Positions 6,706-15,336 of a stretch of 37,595 nucleotides of DNA are shown here, one piece after another. The stretch is from Deltaproteobacteria bacterium (GTDB lineage Bacteria; Desulfobacterota; Binatia; Binatales; Binataceae): contig PNBD01000015.1 of assembly GCA_003135855.1 (NCBI GenBank), forward strand, positions 14,823 to 52,417. The letters are read 5' to 3'. The translations under genes were made by a program, and so were the position numbers. The notes under the pieces were generated by a model. The model had not been told where the DNA came from. It saw only the letters and a program-made list of their open reading frames with translations, and searched no databases. Each line of letters begins with the position of its first letter. The stretch's first letter is position 1.

Positions 6706-8088
6706 GTGGCGGTTTCGTCGGACGATATACTAAAGCGCGTTCCCCCGCAGAATCTCGAAGCTGAACAGTCGGTTCTCGGCGCAATCCTGCTCGAGAACGA
6801 GGCGATCAATCAGTCGCTCGAAATTCTGACGGCCGACGATTTCTATCGCGAAAGTCATCGCGCAATTTTCCGCGCGATGATCGAGCTGACCGATCACAAT
6901 CAGCCGGTCGATGCGATCACGCTGACCGACGCGCTGCGCACCAAGGGCGCGCTCGAAAACATCGGCGGCCCGGGCTACATCGCGGAATTGGCGTCGATCG
7001 TGCCGACCGCCGCGAACGTCGCGCACTATGCGCGAATCGTGCGCGAGAAGGCCGTGCTGCGGAGTCTCGCTTCCATCGCGACCGACATCGCGAGCAATGC
7101 CTACGAGGCGCCCGGCGACGTGGACGGCTTCCTCGACGAAGCCGAGCATCGCATCTTCGAAATCTCCGAGCGGCGGATCAAGCCGTCGTTCCACACGATG
7201 CCCGAGCTGACGCGGGAGTCGCTCAAGATTCTCGAGCGGCTGTACGAAAACCGCGAGATGATCACGGGGGTGCCGAGCGGCTTCGTCGATCTCGATCGCA
7301 TCACCGCGGGCTTTCAGCCCTCCGACCTGGTGATCATCGCGGCGCGTCCCAGCATGGGCAAAACCGCGCTGGCGCTGAACATCGCGGCATACGCCGCGAT
7401 GGATGCCGACCCGCCGGTGGGCGTCGCGTTTTTTTCGCTCGAAATGTCGAAGGAACAGCTCGTGCTCCGCATGCTGTGCGCGGAGGCGCGCGTCGATAGC
7501 GCGCGGGCGCGGCAGGGATTTCTCGGCGAGCGCGATTTTCCCAAGCTCGCGCAAGCGGCGGCGCGGCTTTCGGAATCGAAAATATTTATCGACGATTCAT
7601 CGGACACCACCGCGATCACGCTCAAGGCAAAGTGCCGCCGGCTGAAGCGCGAGCAGGTCAGCAATCTCGGCTTGATCGTCGTCGACTATCTGCAACTGAT
7701 GCGGTCGGCGCGGCCCGGCGAGTCGCGTGAAAAAGAAATCGCGGAAATTTCGCGCTCGCTTAAAGCTCTCGCGAAGGAACTCAAAGTCCCGGTGATCGCG
7801 CTCTCGCAGCTCAACCGGCAAGTCGAATCGCGCGAGAATCGGCGCCCGATGCTGGCGGATCTGCGCGAATCCGGCGCGATCGAGCAGGACGCCGACGTGA
7901 TCGCGTTCATCTATCGCGAGGAAATGTACAAGGGCAAAGAAAGCAAGGAGCCAGGCGTCGCCGAAGTGATTGTCGCGAAGCAGAGAAACGGCCCGACCGA
8001 CACCGCGAAACTGACCTACATCAGCCAGTACACGCGCTTCGAAAACTACACGCCCGAGACCGGCGTGTTCGAGGATACCGGCGTCTAG
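6706..8088 (+). CDS. dnaB: replicative DNA helicase DnaB
   Basis: 460 residues from GTG 6706, preceded by AGAGGTGG. The N-terminal collar domain begins RVPPQNLEAEQSVLGAILL, the standard DnaB opening, and covers about residues 10-110. A linker helix leads to the RecA-like motor: GVPSGFVDLDRITAGFQPSDL, Walker A ARPSMGKT (about 213-220), Walker B LIVVDYLQLM, the H3 segment ALSQLNRQVESR and H4 DLRESGAIEQDADVI. Length and all motifs are normal. The hexamer unwinds DNA at the replication fork and recruits primase. In many bacteria dnaB sits with rplI; here the upstream neighbour is a rhomboid gene. It ends 36 bases from the convergent scpB, with no clear terminator between them. Confidence 0.98.
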   Translation: MAVSSDDILKRVPPQNLEAEQSVLGAILLENEAINQSLEILTADDFYRESHRAIFRAMIELTDHNQPVDAITLTDALRTKGALENIGGPGYIAELASIVPTAANVAHYARIVREKAVLRSLASIATDIASNAYEAPGDVDGFLDEAEHRIFEISERRIKPSFHTMPELTRESLKILERLYENREMITGVPSGFVDLDRITAGFQPSDLVIIAARPSMGKTALALNIAAYAAMDADPPVGVAFFSLEMSKEQLVLRMLCAEARVDSARARQGFLGERDFPKLAQAAARLSESKIFIDDSSDTTAITLKAKCRRLKREQVSNLGLIVVDYLQLMRSARPGESREKEIAEISRSLKALAKELKVPVIALSQLNRQVESRENRRPMLADLRESGAIEQDADVIAFIYREEMYKGKESKEPGVAEVIVAKQRNGPTDTAKLTYISQYTRFENYTPETGVFEDTGV

Positions 8089-8124
8089 AACGAATCGAGT
8101 TCCCGTCACTTGCGCGAAACAAAG

Positions 8125-8823
8125 TCAGTTCGATGATTTGCTTTCGTCTGATGATGGCGAAGTTGAGGGATTGTTTGCTTCGGCAGGTTCGGCCGAATCA
8201 GCGGTTTGCTCGTGCGGCGCCGGTTCCACGCCTTCGCTCGCATCCTCGGGGTGAGTCTCGACGCTTTCGATCGGACCGACGTTCGCCTGTTCGACGGCGC
8301 GCTCGATTTCGCGGAACTCGGAGAGGTCAGGCAGGCCTTCGAGATCCTTCAAGCCAAACAACTCGAGGAATTCATCGGTGGTCGCGTACAGCATCGGGCG
8401 GCCGGGCGCTTCCTTGCGCCCTGCGATTTTGATTAGCCGTCGTTCGAGCAAGGTTTCGAGCACGCCGCCGGTATCGACGCCGCGCAACTGCTCGATTTCG
8501 GGGCGCGTGATTGGTTGCCGGTATGCGATTATCGCGACCGTCTCCATCAGCGGGCGGCTGAGTCGCGGCGGTCGCGCGGCCAGCAGCTTACGCACGTAGC
8601 TGGCGTGCTCTTTCGCCGTGCGCATCTGGTAGCCGCCGGCGACTTCCTCGATCACGATGCCGCGATTTTCGGTCGCGTAGCTGGCCGCCATCGCGGCCAG
8701 CGCTTTCTGCACCGTCGCGCGCGGCATGTCGTCGAATGCCGCAGCCAAGCGCGCGAGCGAGACCGGCTCGCCCGCCGCAAACAGCAGACTCTCAAGAATT
8801 GATTTCAGTCGCTCTTCTTCCAC
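8125..8823 (-). CDS. scpB: segregation and condensation protein B
   Basis: 232 residues from GTG 8823 (VEEERLKSILESLLFAAGEPVSL). The track start at 9042 is rejected because it lies inside scpA and its first 73 residues are out-of-frame Arg/Ala-rich sequence. GAGGAG about 5 bases before the GTG, inside scpA, fixes this start. Two winged-helix modules are visible, the second with RPLMETVAIIAYRQPITRPEIEQLRGVDTGGVLETLLERRLIKIAGRKEAPGRPMLYATT, the ScpB hallmark. The last 60 residues are acidic and probably disordered. ScpB binds ScpA to form the kleisin complex of SMC and compact the chromosome. It overlaps scpA by 19 bases and is the last gene of the minus-strand run. Confidence 0.96.
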   Translation of the reverse strand: MEEERLKSILESLLFAAGEPVSLARLAAAFDDMPRATVQKALAAMAASYATENRGIVIEEVAGGYQMRTAKEHASYVRKLLAARPPRLSRPLMETVAIIAYRQPITRPEIEQLRGVDTGGVLETLLERRLIKIAGRKEAPGRPMLYATTDEFLELFGLKDLEGLPDLSEFREIERAVEQANVGPIESVETHPEDASEGVEPAPHEQTADSAEPAEANNPSTSPSSDESKSSN

Positions 8824-9593
8824 TCGGACTCCTCGGAACTTACGCTGCGCGGCTCTCCGCGATCCAGCAGAATCGGGCCGAAGCGCACGTCCTGGAAGGC
8901 TCGCACTTCGCGGCGCCGAATCAGCTCGAGCAGCGCCATAAAGGTCGCGATCACTAGCGATCGATCGTGCAGGTCGTCGAACAGCGAGGTGAACTCGATG
9001 CGCCCGCCGCGATCGAGCGCGCTCATGATTCGCGGGATGCACTCCGCCACCGGAATATCGCGCAGCACGATTCCGCGCGGAATCTTGTCCGCGATGCGCT
9101 TCAAAACCGCGCCCATCGCCTCGACCAGATCGAAAATCGTCACCGTATATCGGCGCGCGTTCTCGTCCTCCGGCGCCGCCTCGCCCGGTGTGGGGAATAC
9201 ATCGCGGCCGAGCAGCGCGCGCTCCGACAATTTCTCCGCCGCCTCGCGATAGCGCTGATATTCGAGCAGCCGCTCGACCAGGTCGCGCTTCAGGTCTTCC
9301 GCTTCTTCGGTGTCGGCCAGCTCGGGATGCGGCAGCATCGCGAACGACTTGATAAGCAGCAGCGTCGCCGCCATCACGAGATACTCGCCGGCCACATCCA
9401 GGTTCAGTTGATCGAGCAATTCGAGGTAGGCGAGGTATTGCTCGGTGATGACGCTCGCGGCGACGTCGTGCGGATCGAGCTCGGCGCGTTTCAACAGATG
9501 CAACAGCAGATCGAGCGGGCCCTCATAAATCGGGAGCCGGAAGCGGACCGTGCCGTCACTCTCGAACTTGGGCGGTGCGGATTGTTCGTTCAC
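8805..9593 (-). CDS. scpA: segregation and condensation protein A (kleisin)
   Basis: 262 residues. The N-terminal SMC-binding part has the signature FRLPIYEGPLDLLLHLLKRAELDPHDV and EYLVMAATLLLIKSFAMLP; the middle is an acidic helical linker (about 95-155). The C-terminal winged helix (SLFDDLHDRSLVIATFMALLELIRRREVRAFQ) binds the SMC head. Start ATG 9593 overlaps the stop of the upstream M50 gene in an ATGA, and its own 3' end carries the scpB ribosome site, so the three should be translated in step. Length is normal for the family (about 240-270). Confidence 0.97.
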   Translation of the reverse strand: MNEQSAPPKFESDGTVRFRLPIYEGPLDLLLHLLKRAELDPHDVAASVITEQYLAYLELLDQLNLDVAGEYLVMAATLLLIKSFAMLPHPELADTEEAEDLKRDLVERLLEYQRYREAAEKLSERALLGRDVFPTPGEAAPEDENARRYTVTIFDLVEAMGAVLKRIADKIPRGIVLRDIPVAECIPRIMSALDRGGRIEFTSLFDDLHDRSLVIATFMALLELIRRREVRAFQDVRFGPILLDRGEPRSVSSEESEWKKSD

Positions 9594-10237
9594 AGCAATA
9601 CTCGCGCAATCGCATTGATGATCGGGTTGATCACTTTCTCGACCGAATCTGTATACAGCAGCACCAGCAGGATGAGGAAGCCGAACGGCTCGAGTTGGCT
9701 AAACGCGCGCGCGGCTTTGAGCGGCAGGAGTGAAACCATCACGCGCCCTCCGTCGAGCGGCAGCAGCGGAAATAAGTTGAAAATCGCCAGCACCACGTTG
9801 ATCACCACCGAGGCGCGCAGCATGTAATAAAGCGGCAGCGCGATCGCCGAGCCCCACGGCCCGGTGACGTGGGTAATCGCGATTCGCATGCCGATCGAGC
9901 TGGCCACCGCCAGTACGATATTCGTGAGCGGTCCCGCGGCCGCGACCAGTAGCATCCCGCTGCGAGGATTTCGCAGCCGGCTAAAATTAACCGGCACCGG
10001 CTTGGCGTAGCCGAATACCGGCAGATGCATGAACAGCAGCGCCACGGGCATGATGATCGTGCCGAACAGATCGATATGCGCGAGCGGGTTGAGCGTGAGG
10101 CGGCCGGAGCGCAGAGCCGTGTCGTCGCCAAGTTGAAGCGCGACGAATCCGTGCATCACTTCGTGAAGAATGATCGCGAACACGGTCGGCACCGCCCAGA
10201 TGGAAATCTCTCTCAGAAAATCGGCGGTGTTGTTCAA
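9590..10237 (-). CDS. site-2 protease family (M50B) membrane metalloprotease
   Basis: 215 residues, almost all hydrophobic, with about five or six membrane segments. The zinc site is HEVMH (His25, Glu26, His29) in the first helix, with the third ligand Asp162 in LFPLLPLDGGRV. AKPVPVNFSRLRNPRSG between them is the typical linker of the short M50 proteins found next to scpA. These small M50 proteins lack PDZ domains and their substrates are mostly unknown. The start ATG overlaps the xerD stop (ATGA at 10237-10234) and its stop overlaps scpA's start. The same M50-scpA-scpB order is common in many bacteria, where the functional link is unclear. Confidence 0.93.
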   Translation of the reverse strand: MNNTADFLREISIWAVPTVFAIILHEVMHGFVALQLGDDTALRSGRLTLNPLAHIDLFGTIIMPVALLFMHLPVFGYAKPVPVNFSRLRNPRSGMLLVAAAGPLTNIVLAVASSIGMRIAITHVTGPWGSAIALPLYYMLRASVVINVVLAIFNLFPLLPLDGGRVMVSLLPLKAARAFSQLEPFGFLILLVLLYTDSVEKVINPIINAIARVLL

Positions 10238-11199
10238 GCGGTCGTGTCCTCGTGTGCGCTCGCGCGCGTTGCTCGCGGATGGAATGTGCGATGCACTTTG
10301 CGGAGATGGCTCTTCGATAGATGCGTATAGATTTGCGTGGTCGAGATGTCGCTATGACCGAGCATCTCCTGCACCGCGCGCAAGTCGGCGCCGCCTTCGA
10401 TCAGATGCGTCGCGAAGCAGTGCCGCAGCGTGTGCGGGCTAATCCATGAGGTTCGCGGGTCGTTGGCGGCCCATCCCTTGAGCGCTTTAAAAAATCCTTG
10501 CCGCGTCATCGCACGGCCCAGCCGCGTCACGAACACCGCAGTTACGCGCTTCGGAATTATTTTTTTCGCGCGCCGATTGTCATCGGACGGATTCAGGATC
10601 TCGTCGCGCCGGCTGAGCCATCGCTTGAGCGCGCGAATCGCCGCGCCGCCGATCGGGACCATCCGTTCCTTACTGCCCTTGCCGAATGCCACGAGCACAC
10701 CCGCATCGAGATTCACCTGATGAAGCGTCAAGCCCACCAGCTCCGACACGCGCAGACCGCAGCCGTAGGCCAGCTCGAGCATCGCGCGATCGCGAAGTCC
10801 GCGCGCAGTCTTCGCGTCGATCGCATCGAGCAGATTTTCGATGTCTCGGAGCGACAATGTGCGCGGGAGCTTGCGCGGATGCGGCCGCAGCTTGATCGCG
10901 GGCGCGGGATCGCGCTCGATGATTTTTTCATCGACCAGCTGGCGCGCCAAGCCGCGGAGGCTCGCCAGATGCCGGCGCTGCGAACTCACCGCCAGCCCCC
11001 GATCCGCCAGCGCTTCGAGATAGGTCGTCAATGCCGACGCGTCGAAGTGTTCGGGCTGCAGACTTTTCGCGCGGCACCAGTCCTGGAAATCGCGAAGATC
11101 GCGACCGTATGCTTCCATCGAATGCGGACTCAGTCCGCGCTCGACGGCCTGGCGCGAAAGATGCCGATCGATGATCTCGTCCCAGTCGCTGACGATCAC
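10234..11199 (-). CDS. xerD: tyrosine recombinase XerD (chromosome dimer resolution)
   Basis: 321 residues. The N-terminal core-binding SAM-like domain (about 7-95) includes the [16 protein letters not shown] segment and [14 protein letters not shown]. The catalytic domain has the full set of active residues: Arg150 in [10 protein letters not shown], His256 and Arg259 in [12 protein letters not shown], His282 in [15 protein letters not shown] and the nucleophile Tyr291. The closing [14 protein letters not shown] is typical of XerD rather than XerC. It is about 20 residues longer than E. coli XerD, mainly from an insert near residues 200-220. XerD with XerC acts at dif under FtsK to resolve chromosome dimers. 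Position inside a housekeeping run, overlapping glnD and the M50 gene, argues against a mobile-element integrase. Confidence 0.95.
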   Translation of the reverse strand: MIVSDWDEIIDRHLSRQAVERGLSPHSMEAYGRDLRDFQDWCRAKSLQPEHFDASALTTYLEALADRGLAVSSQRRHLASLRGLARQLVDEKIIERDPAPAIKLRPHPRKLPRTLSLRDIENLLDAIDAKTARGLRDRAMLELAYGCGLRVSELVGLTLHQVNLDAGVLVAFGKGSKERMVPIGGAAIRALKRWLSRRDEILNPSDDNRRAKKIIPKRVTAVFVTRLGRAMTRQGFFKALKGWAANDPRTSWISPHTLRHCFATHLIEGGADLRAVQEMLGHSDISTTQIYTHLSKSHLRKVHRTFHPRATRASAHEDTTA

Positions 11200-13946
11200 G
11201 GCGCGGCTCCGGGCTGGGGATTGAGCTCGATTTTTTCGACCAGCTTCGCCTTCAGTTCACGCATTCGTTCGATTTCGGTGATTTTGTTCCCGTCGCGATC
11301 GCTCACGTAGAAAACGTCGAGCGCCTGGTCGGCGTTGGTCGAGATGCGCGCGATATGAATCAACAGCCCTAGCTTGAACAGGGCATGCGTGATCGCGAAC
11401 AAGAGTCCGACGCGGTCCTGGGTGAACACGTCGATCACGGTGAACTGCTCGGAAGTGCGATTGTCGACGGTCACTTCGGTCGGCACGTGGCGGATGAACT
11501 TGCGACCGGCCGACTGCACGTGATGCGCCGCCGCGACCAGTTTCGCGATGTCCTCCTGGCCGGTAATCACGTGCTCGAGATCGCGCTCGACGCGCCGCCA
11601 TCGATCCTCTTCCATCGCCATCGAGCCCGCGCCCATAAGATGCGAGACGCGGAACACGTCGATCGCGATTCCCGTTGTGCGCGTGGTGATTCGCGCCGAG
11701 AGGATGTTCAGATTGTTGGCCGTGATGGCGCCCGCGATCATCGAAAACAAGCCCGGCTGATCGCGCGTAACGACGATAAACTCGCTGAATTCGAGTCCGG
11801 GAACGTGCCGGATGCGGCTGACCAGCGGTTGGTCGTCCAGTGCGCGCATCAACTCGAAATGGAGCGGGATGTCGGTCTCGGGCGCGGTAAAGAAATAACG
11901 ATCGGGCATCTCGTCGAGGAACGCGTTCACCTCGTGCGAGGGAGCGCCGGCCGCGGTCAGATTCTCGCGCACGCTGGATTTCACGATCGCGAGCCGCCGC
12001 GCCGGATCGACCGCCTCGCGATCGCTTTGCTCGAGCACCTTGAGCGCCCGCAGGTAGAGATCGCTCAGCAACATGTCGCGCCAGTTGTTGTAAACCTTCG
12101 GCGCGACCGCGCGCATGTCGGCATAAGTGAGCAGGTACAGCGCCTTCAGCCGATCGATCGAGCCGACCTGGCGCGCGAAATCGTCCACTGTGGTCTGATC
12201 GTCAAGGTCGCCCTTCTGCGCGACCTGCGACATCATCAGATGATTGCGCACCAGGAACACCACCAGATCGATCTCTTCGGTGTCGAGGCCGAGGCGCCGT
12301 GAAACTTCCGCGGTGAGATTCGCGCCGCGCTCGTGATGATCGTGTCCGTGTCCCTTGCCGATGTCATGCAGCAGCAGCGCGAGGAACACCAACGGCAGGC
12401 AATCAAGTTCGCGCGCGACTTCGGTCAGCAGCGGCGTCGCCTCCTTGAACTCACCGGAGCGCAACCGTTCCAGCTCGCGCACCGCGACCAGCGAATGCCG
12501 GTCGACAGTATAGATGTGATAAAGGTCATGCAGCACGCGCGCGTAGAGATTGCCGAATTCCGGGATAATCGCACCCAGCACGCCCGACAGATGCATCGCC
12601 TCGAGCGTCGCGGCGACGCGCTCGCGTCCCGATAGTATTTTCATCAACGCCGCGGCGACGCGCGGATCCCTCCGCAGGTTGTCGTCGATCAGCGAAAGGT
12701 TGTCGCGCACCAACTGGTAGGTGCTCCCCGATAACCCGACCCCTTGCGCCTGACAATCCGAGTAAATGGTAATCAGGTTGAGCGGGTCTTCTTTGAACAG
12801 ATTGGGATCGGCAACGCTCAACAGATTTTGCTGAACGATTACGCCGGGACGAATCAAGCGGGTCGGTGTACGCCGGAAAAATCTTCCGCCCGGGCTGTTT
12901 TCGGTCACACGCGCGATTAGGCCTTCCGCAAAGCGATTGATGGTCGTCGCGTGCTGATAATACTTGCGCATCAGGCCGGAGCCCGCGGTCTCCCCCTGCG
13001 CGGGATGCAGCCCGAGCATCGGTTCGATTCGTTCCTGCAACTCGAACGTGATCTGATCGAAGTGCCGGCCAGTCAGGAAATGCAGCGAGTTGCGCACGCG
13101 CCACAAGAAATCGCGCGCTTCGATCACCTCGCCGGCCTCCGGCTCGGTGATGACCGCCTTCTGCACCAGTTCTTCCAGCGCATGAACTTTATACTTGACC
13201 TTCGCCAGCCACATCGCGGTGTGCAGATCGCGGAGCCCGCCTTCGCCTTCCTTGATTTGCGGCTCGAGCAGATAAATCGAATCGCCATACTGCGCGTGAC
13301 GCTGGCGGCTCTCTTCGAGCTTGGCCGTGAAAAACTTGTCCTGATTGCGATTCAGCACTTCCGCGATCAGAAGTTTGTCGAGATCCGCGGAGAGTTTTTC
13401 ATCGCCACAAAGAAATCGCGCGTCGAGGATCGCGGTCTTTTCCTTCAGGTCCTCGTTCGCGAGCCGGACACATTCCTTGGCCGTGCGCACGCCGTGTCCG
13501 ACCGTTAGGCCCGCGTCCCACAGCGCGTGCAGGATGATCTCGGTGACGATTTCCGCGTAGGGGCCGCGCTTGTAATCGTGCAGGAAGAGCAGATCGACGT
13601 CCGATTGCGGATTCATCTCGGCGCGCCCGTATCCGCCGCGCGCGACCACCGTGAGCTTCTGATTGAGCTTGGAAAAACGCCGGCCATGATCGGCGTCGGC
13701 GTAGCGATAAAGCGCGCGCACCAAATCGTCCATAGCCGCAGTCATGCCGGAGACGATTTCCCCGCCGCTCGCTCCCGCGAAATGCCGCTCGGCGAGTTCG
13801 GCGCGGACTGAATCGAGATACCCGCGCGCGACGATGCCCGGCGCCTTGGTTGCGGCGAAGTGCTCGAACAACGCGTCGGCGCCGCGCGGCGATCGCGCCT
13901 TCGCTTCAGCACTCGCTGCGAGCGTTGCCTCAATGACGGAACTCAC
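11196..13946 (-). CDS. glnD: [protein-PII] uridylyltransferase / uridylyl-removing enzyme
   Basis: 916 residues with the complete GlnD layout. The nucleotidyltransferase domain has GGYGR (104-108) followed by the metal aspartates in SDVDLLFLHD (116, 118). A helical middle region follows, with the linker IKEGEGGLRDLHTA. The HD domain has LLHDIGKGHGHDHHERG at about 520-535. Two C-terminal ACT domains begin near EFIVVTRDQPGLFSMIAG (about 720) and FTVIDVFTQDRVGLLFAITHALF (about 830). The enzyme adds UMP to PII proteins when glutamine is low and removes it when glutamine is high; the ACT domains sense glutamine. No glnB or glnA is in the window. Its start overlaps the amidase stop and its stop overlaps the xerD start (both ATGA). 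Confidence 0.98.
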   Translation of the reverse strand: MSSVIEATLAASAEAKARSPRGADALFEHFAATKAPGIVARGYLDSVRAELAERHFAGASGGEIVSGMTAAMDDLVRALYRYADADHGRRFSKLNQKLTVVARGGYGRAEMNPQSDVDLLFLHDYKRGPYAEIVTEIILHALWDAGLTVGHGVRTAKECVRLANEDLKEKTAILDARFLCGDEKLSADLDKLLIAEVLNRNQDKFFTAKLEESRQRHAQYGDSIYLLEPQIKEGEGGLRDLHTAMWLAKVKYKVHALEELVQKAVITEPEAGEVIEARDFLWRVRNSLHFLTGRHFDQITFELQERIEPMLGLHPAQGETAGSGLMRKYYQHATTINRFAEGLIARVTENSPGGRFFRRTPTRLIRPGVIVQQNLLSVADPNLFKEDPLNLITIYSDCQAQGVGLSGSTYQLVRDNLSLIDDNLRRDPRVAAALMKILSGRERVAATLEAMHLSGVLGAIIPEFGNLYARVLHDLYHIYTVDRHSLVAVRELERLRSGEFKEATPLLTEVARELDCLPLVFLALLLHDIGKGHGHDHHERGANLTAEVSRRLGLDTEEIDLVVFLVRNHLMMSQVAQKGDLDDQTTVDDFARQVGSIDRLKALYLLTYADMRAVAPKVYNNWRDMLLSDLYLRALKVLEQSDREAVDPARRLAIVKSSVRENLTAAGAPSHEVNAFLDEMPDRYFFTAPETDIPLHFELMRALDDQPLVSRIRHVPGLEFSEFIVVTRDQPGLFSMIAGAITANNLNILSARITTRTTGIAIDVFRVSHLMGAGSMAMEEDRWRRVERDLEHVITGQEDIAKLVAAAHHVQSAGRKFIRHVPTEVTVDNRTSEQFTVIDVFTQDRVGLLFAITHALFKLGLLIHIARISTNADQALDVFYVSDRDGNKITEIERMRELKAKLVEKIELNPQPGAAP

Positions 13947-15268
13947 AGATTTCCCAAGGCGATGTCGGCCTTGAAGTAGTGCACGATTGCGGCCGCGATA
14001 CCGCCGGCCAGGATTTCCTCATACTGCGCCGACGCCAGCCGCGTGGCCTCACCGGAGTTCGACAGGAATCCGCATTCCACCAGCACCGACGGCATGTGCG
14101 CGCCGACCAGCACATAGAATGGTCCCATCTTGGCTCCGAGCGCGTTCACGTTTATCCCAAGTCCGGCGTCGAGGTCTGCGACCGTTTGCGCGTCGATCAT
14201 CCTTGCTACAGCGGCCGTCTCAGACGCCTTATAGTTCTGGCGCAGGTCGGTCAGGATGTAGTTTAAGTTGGCGCCGTCGGGTGCGCCATAGCCTCGCGCG
14301 CCGCCATTCTCGATTCGAGCCAGCCGAATCGTCGCGTGGTCGGTGGTGTTGTTCAGGTAGTAAACTTCGATCCCTGTGGTCTCGATGTTCGGACTCGAAT
14401 TGAGATGAATCGAGACGAACAGATCCGCGTTCGCATTATTCGCGATACGAGTGCGTTCGGGCAGGCTGATGAAAACATCGGTCGAGCGCGTAAGTTCAGC
14501 ACGGATTCCGCGCGCCTCGAGCGCCGTCTTCAATGCGCGTGAAATCTGCAGCGCGAGATCCTTCTCCACGACGCCGGCCGCCGATTGAGTGCCCGGATCG
14601 AAGCCGCCATGCCCCGGATCGATTATCACCAGCGGTTGTTCGATGACGGTTGACGCCTGCGAATCGGATTCGCTCGGCGTCTGTAGCGCTGCCAGAACCG
14701 GGTCGGGCGGTCGCGGCCGAACGATCTCGGGACCGTTGTAACGAAGTTCGGGTGTGATCGGCGATGCCGACGCGATACGTTTGCTCGCTCGCGTCACGTT
14801 CATCGCGGCGCGCGAGATCGCGGCCGGGCGCGGCGCGTCTTCGTGCACCAGAATGGGTGCGGCGATATTCGGATTCGAACCTGCCGGCGCGACGCGCAGC
14901 ACGATCTCGTGCTTGAGCGCCGCGATCGCATAATCCGCCTTGCCTTCGACCGCGACGATGATGCGCGAACTGCCGCCGCCAGCGTCGATCACTCGAACGC
15001 TTACGACCGGCGGCGCTTCATATCCAAAAAGGGGCCGCGGCGGGATCTCGATTTGCGTGCGACCCAGATCGATCCAGAGCTCGCTGCCATGCGCGCTCAA
15101 GCGCAGCGGCGGAGTAGCGCCCTGAAACTTGAAATGAAGTTCGAGCGTTGTTCCCTGATGCTCGATTTTTGCCGAACTCAGAATCGGGGCGTTAAGGCTG
15201 GCGAGAACGGGCAGACTCAACGCGGCAATCGCCGTCGCACCGATCGCGAACACCGTCCAATGCCGCAT
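13943..15268 (-). CDS. N-acetylmuramoyl-L-alanine amidase with AMIN domain (AmiC type)
   Basis: 441 residues from ATG 15268, which begins a normal signal peptide (MRHWTVFAIGATAIAALSLPVLA). GTG 15322 in the track would add 18 residues and cannot be excluded. Residues about 30-135 form an AMIN domain that targets peptidoglycan at the septum. A Pro/Ala-rich linker follows. The C-terminal Amidase_3 domain (about 212-440) has the zinc ligands His220 in IIDPGHGGFDPG, Glu235 in VVEKDLAL and His288 in LFVSIHLNSS, and the catalytic Glu in SVLVECGFLSN. It cleaves the amide between MurNAc and the stem peptide to split daughter cells. It lies between mutS and glnD in the coupled run. Confidence 0.94.
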   Translation of the reverse strand: MRHWTVFAIGATAIAALSLPVLASLNAPILSSAKIEHQGTTLELHFKFQGATPPLRLSAHGSELWIDLGRTQIEIPPRPLFGYEAPPVVSVRVIDAGGGSSRIIVAVEGKADYAIAALKHEIVLRVAPAGSNPNIAAPILVHEDAPRPAAISRAAMNVTRASKRIASASPITPELRYNGPEIVRPRPPDPVLAALQTPSESDSQASTVIEQPLVIIDPGHGGFDPGTQSAAGVVEKDLALQISRALKTALEARGIRAELTRSTDVFISLPERTRIANNANADLFVSIHLNSSPNIETTGIEVYYLNNTTDHATIRLARIENGGARGYGAPDGANLNYILTDLRQNYKASETAAVARMIDAQTVADLDAGLGINVNALGAKMGPFYVLVGAHMPSVLVECGFLSNSGEATRLASAQYEEILAGGIAAAIVHYFKADIALGNL

Positions 15269-15336
15269 CAACCACTTCCGCTCCCACTTCAAACAATAGC
15301 GGTCCGAGCGGCCAGCCGCCACGCTCCCCTAATCGC

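Noticed and set aside
10234-11199. Tyrosine recombinase as a mobile-element integrase near a tRNA
   Set aside because: It sits inside a coupled housekeeping operon, resembles XerD to its C-terminus, and is far from the tRNA; no att-like repeats were seen.
10498-12302. Long plus-strand ORFs (270 and 305 residues) opposite xerD and glnD
   Set aside because: Shadow frames of GC-rich genes; the real products on the minus strand have complete catalytic motifs.
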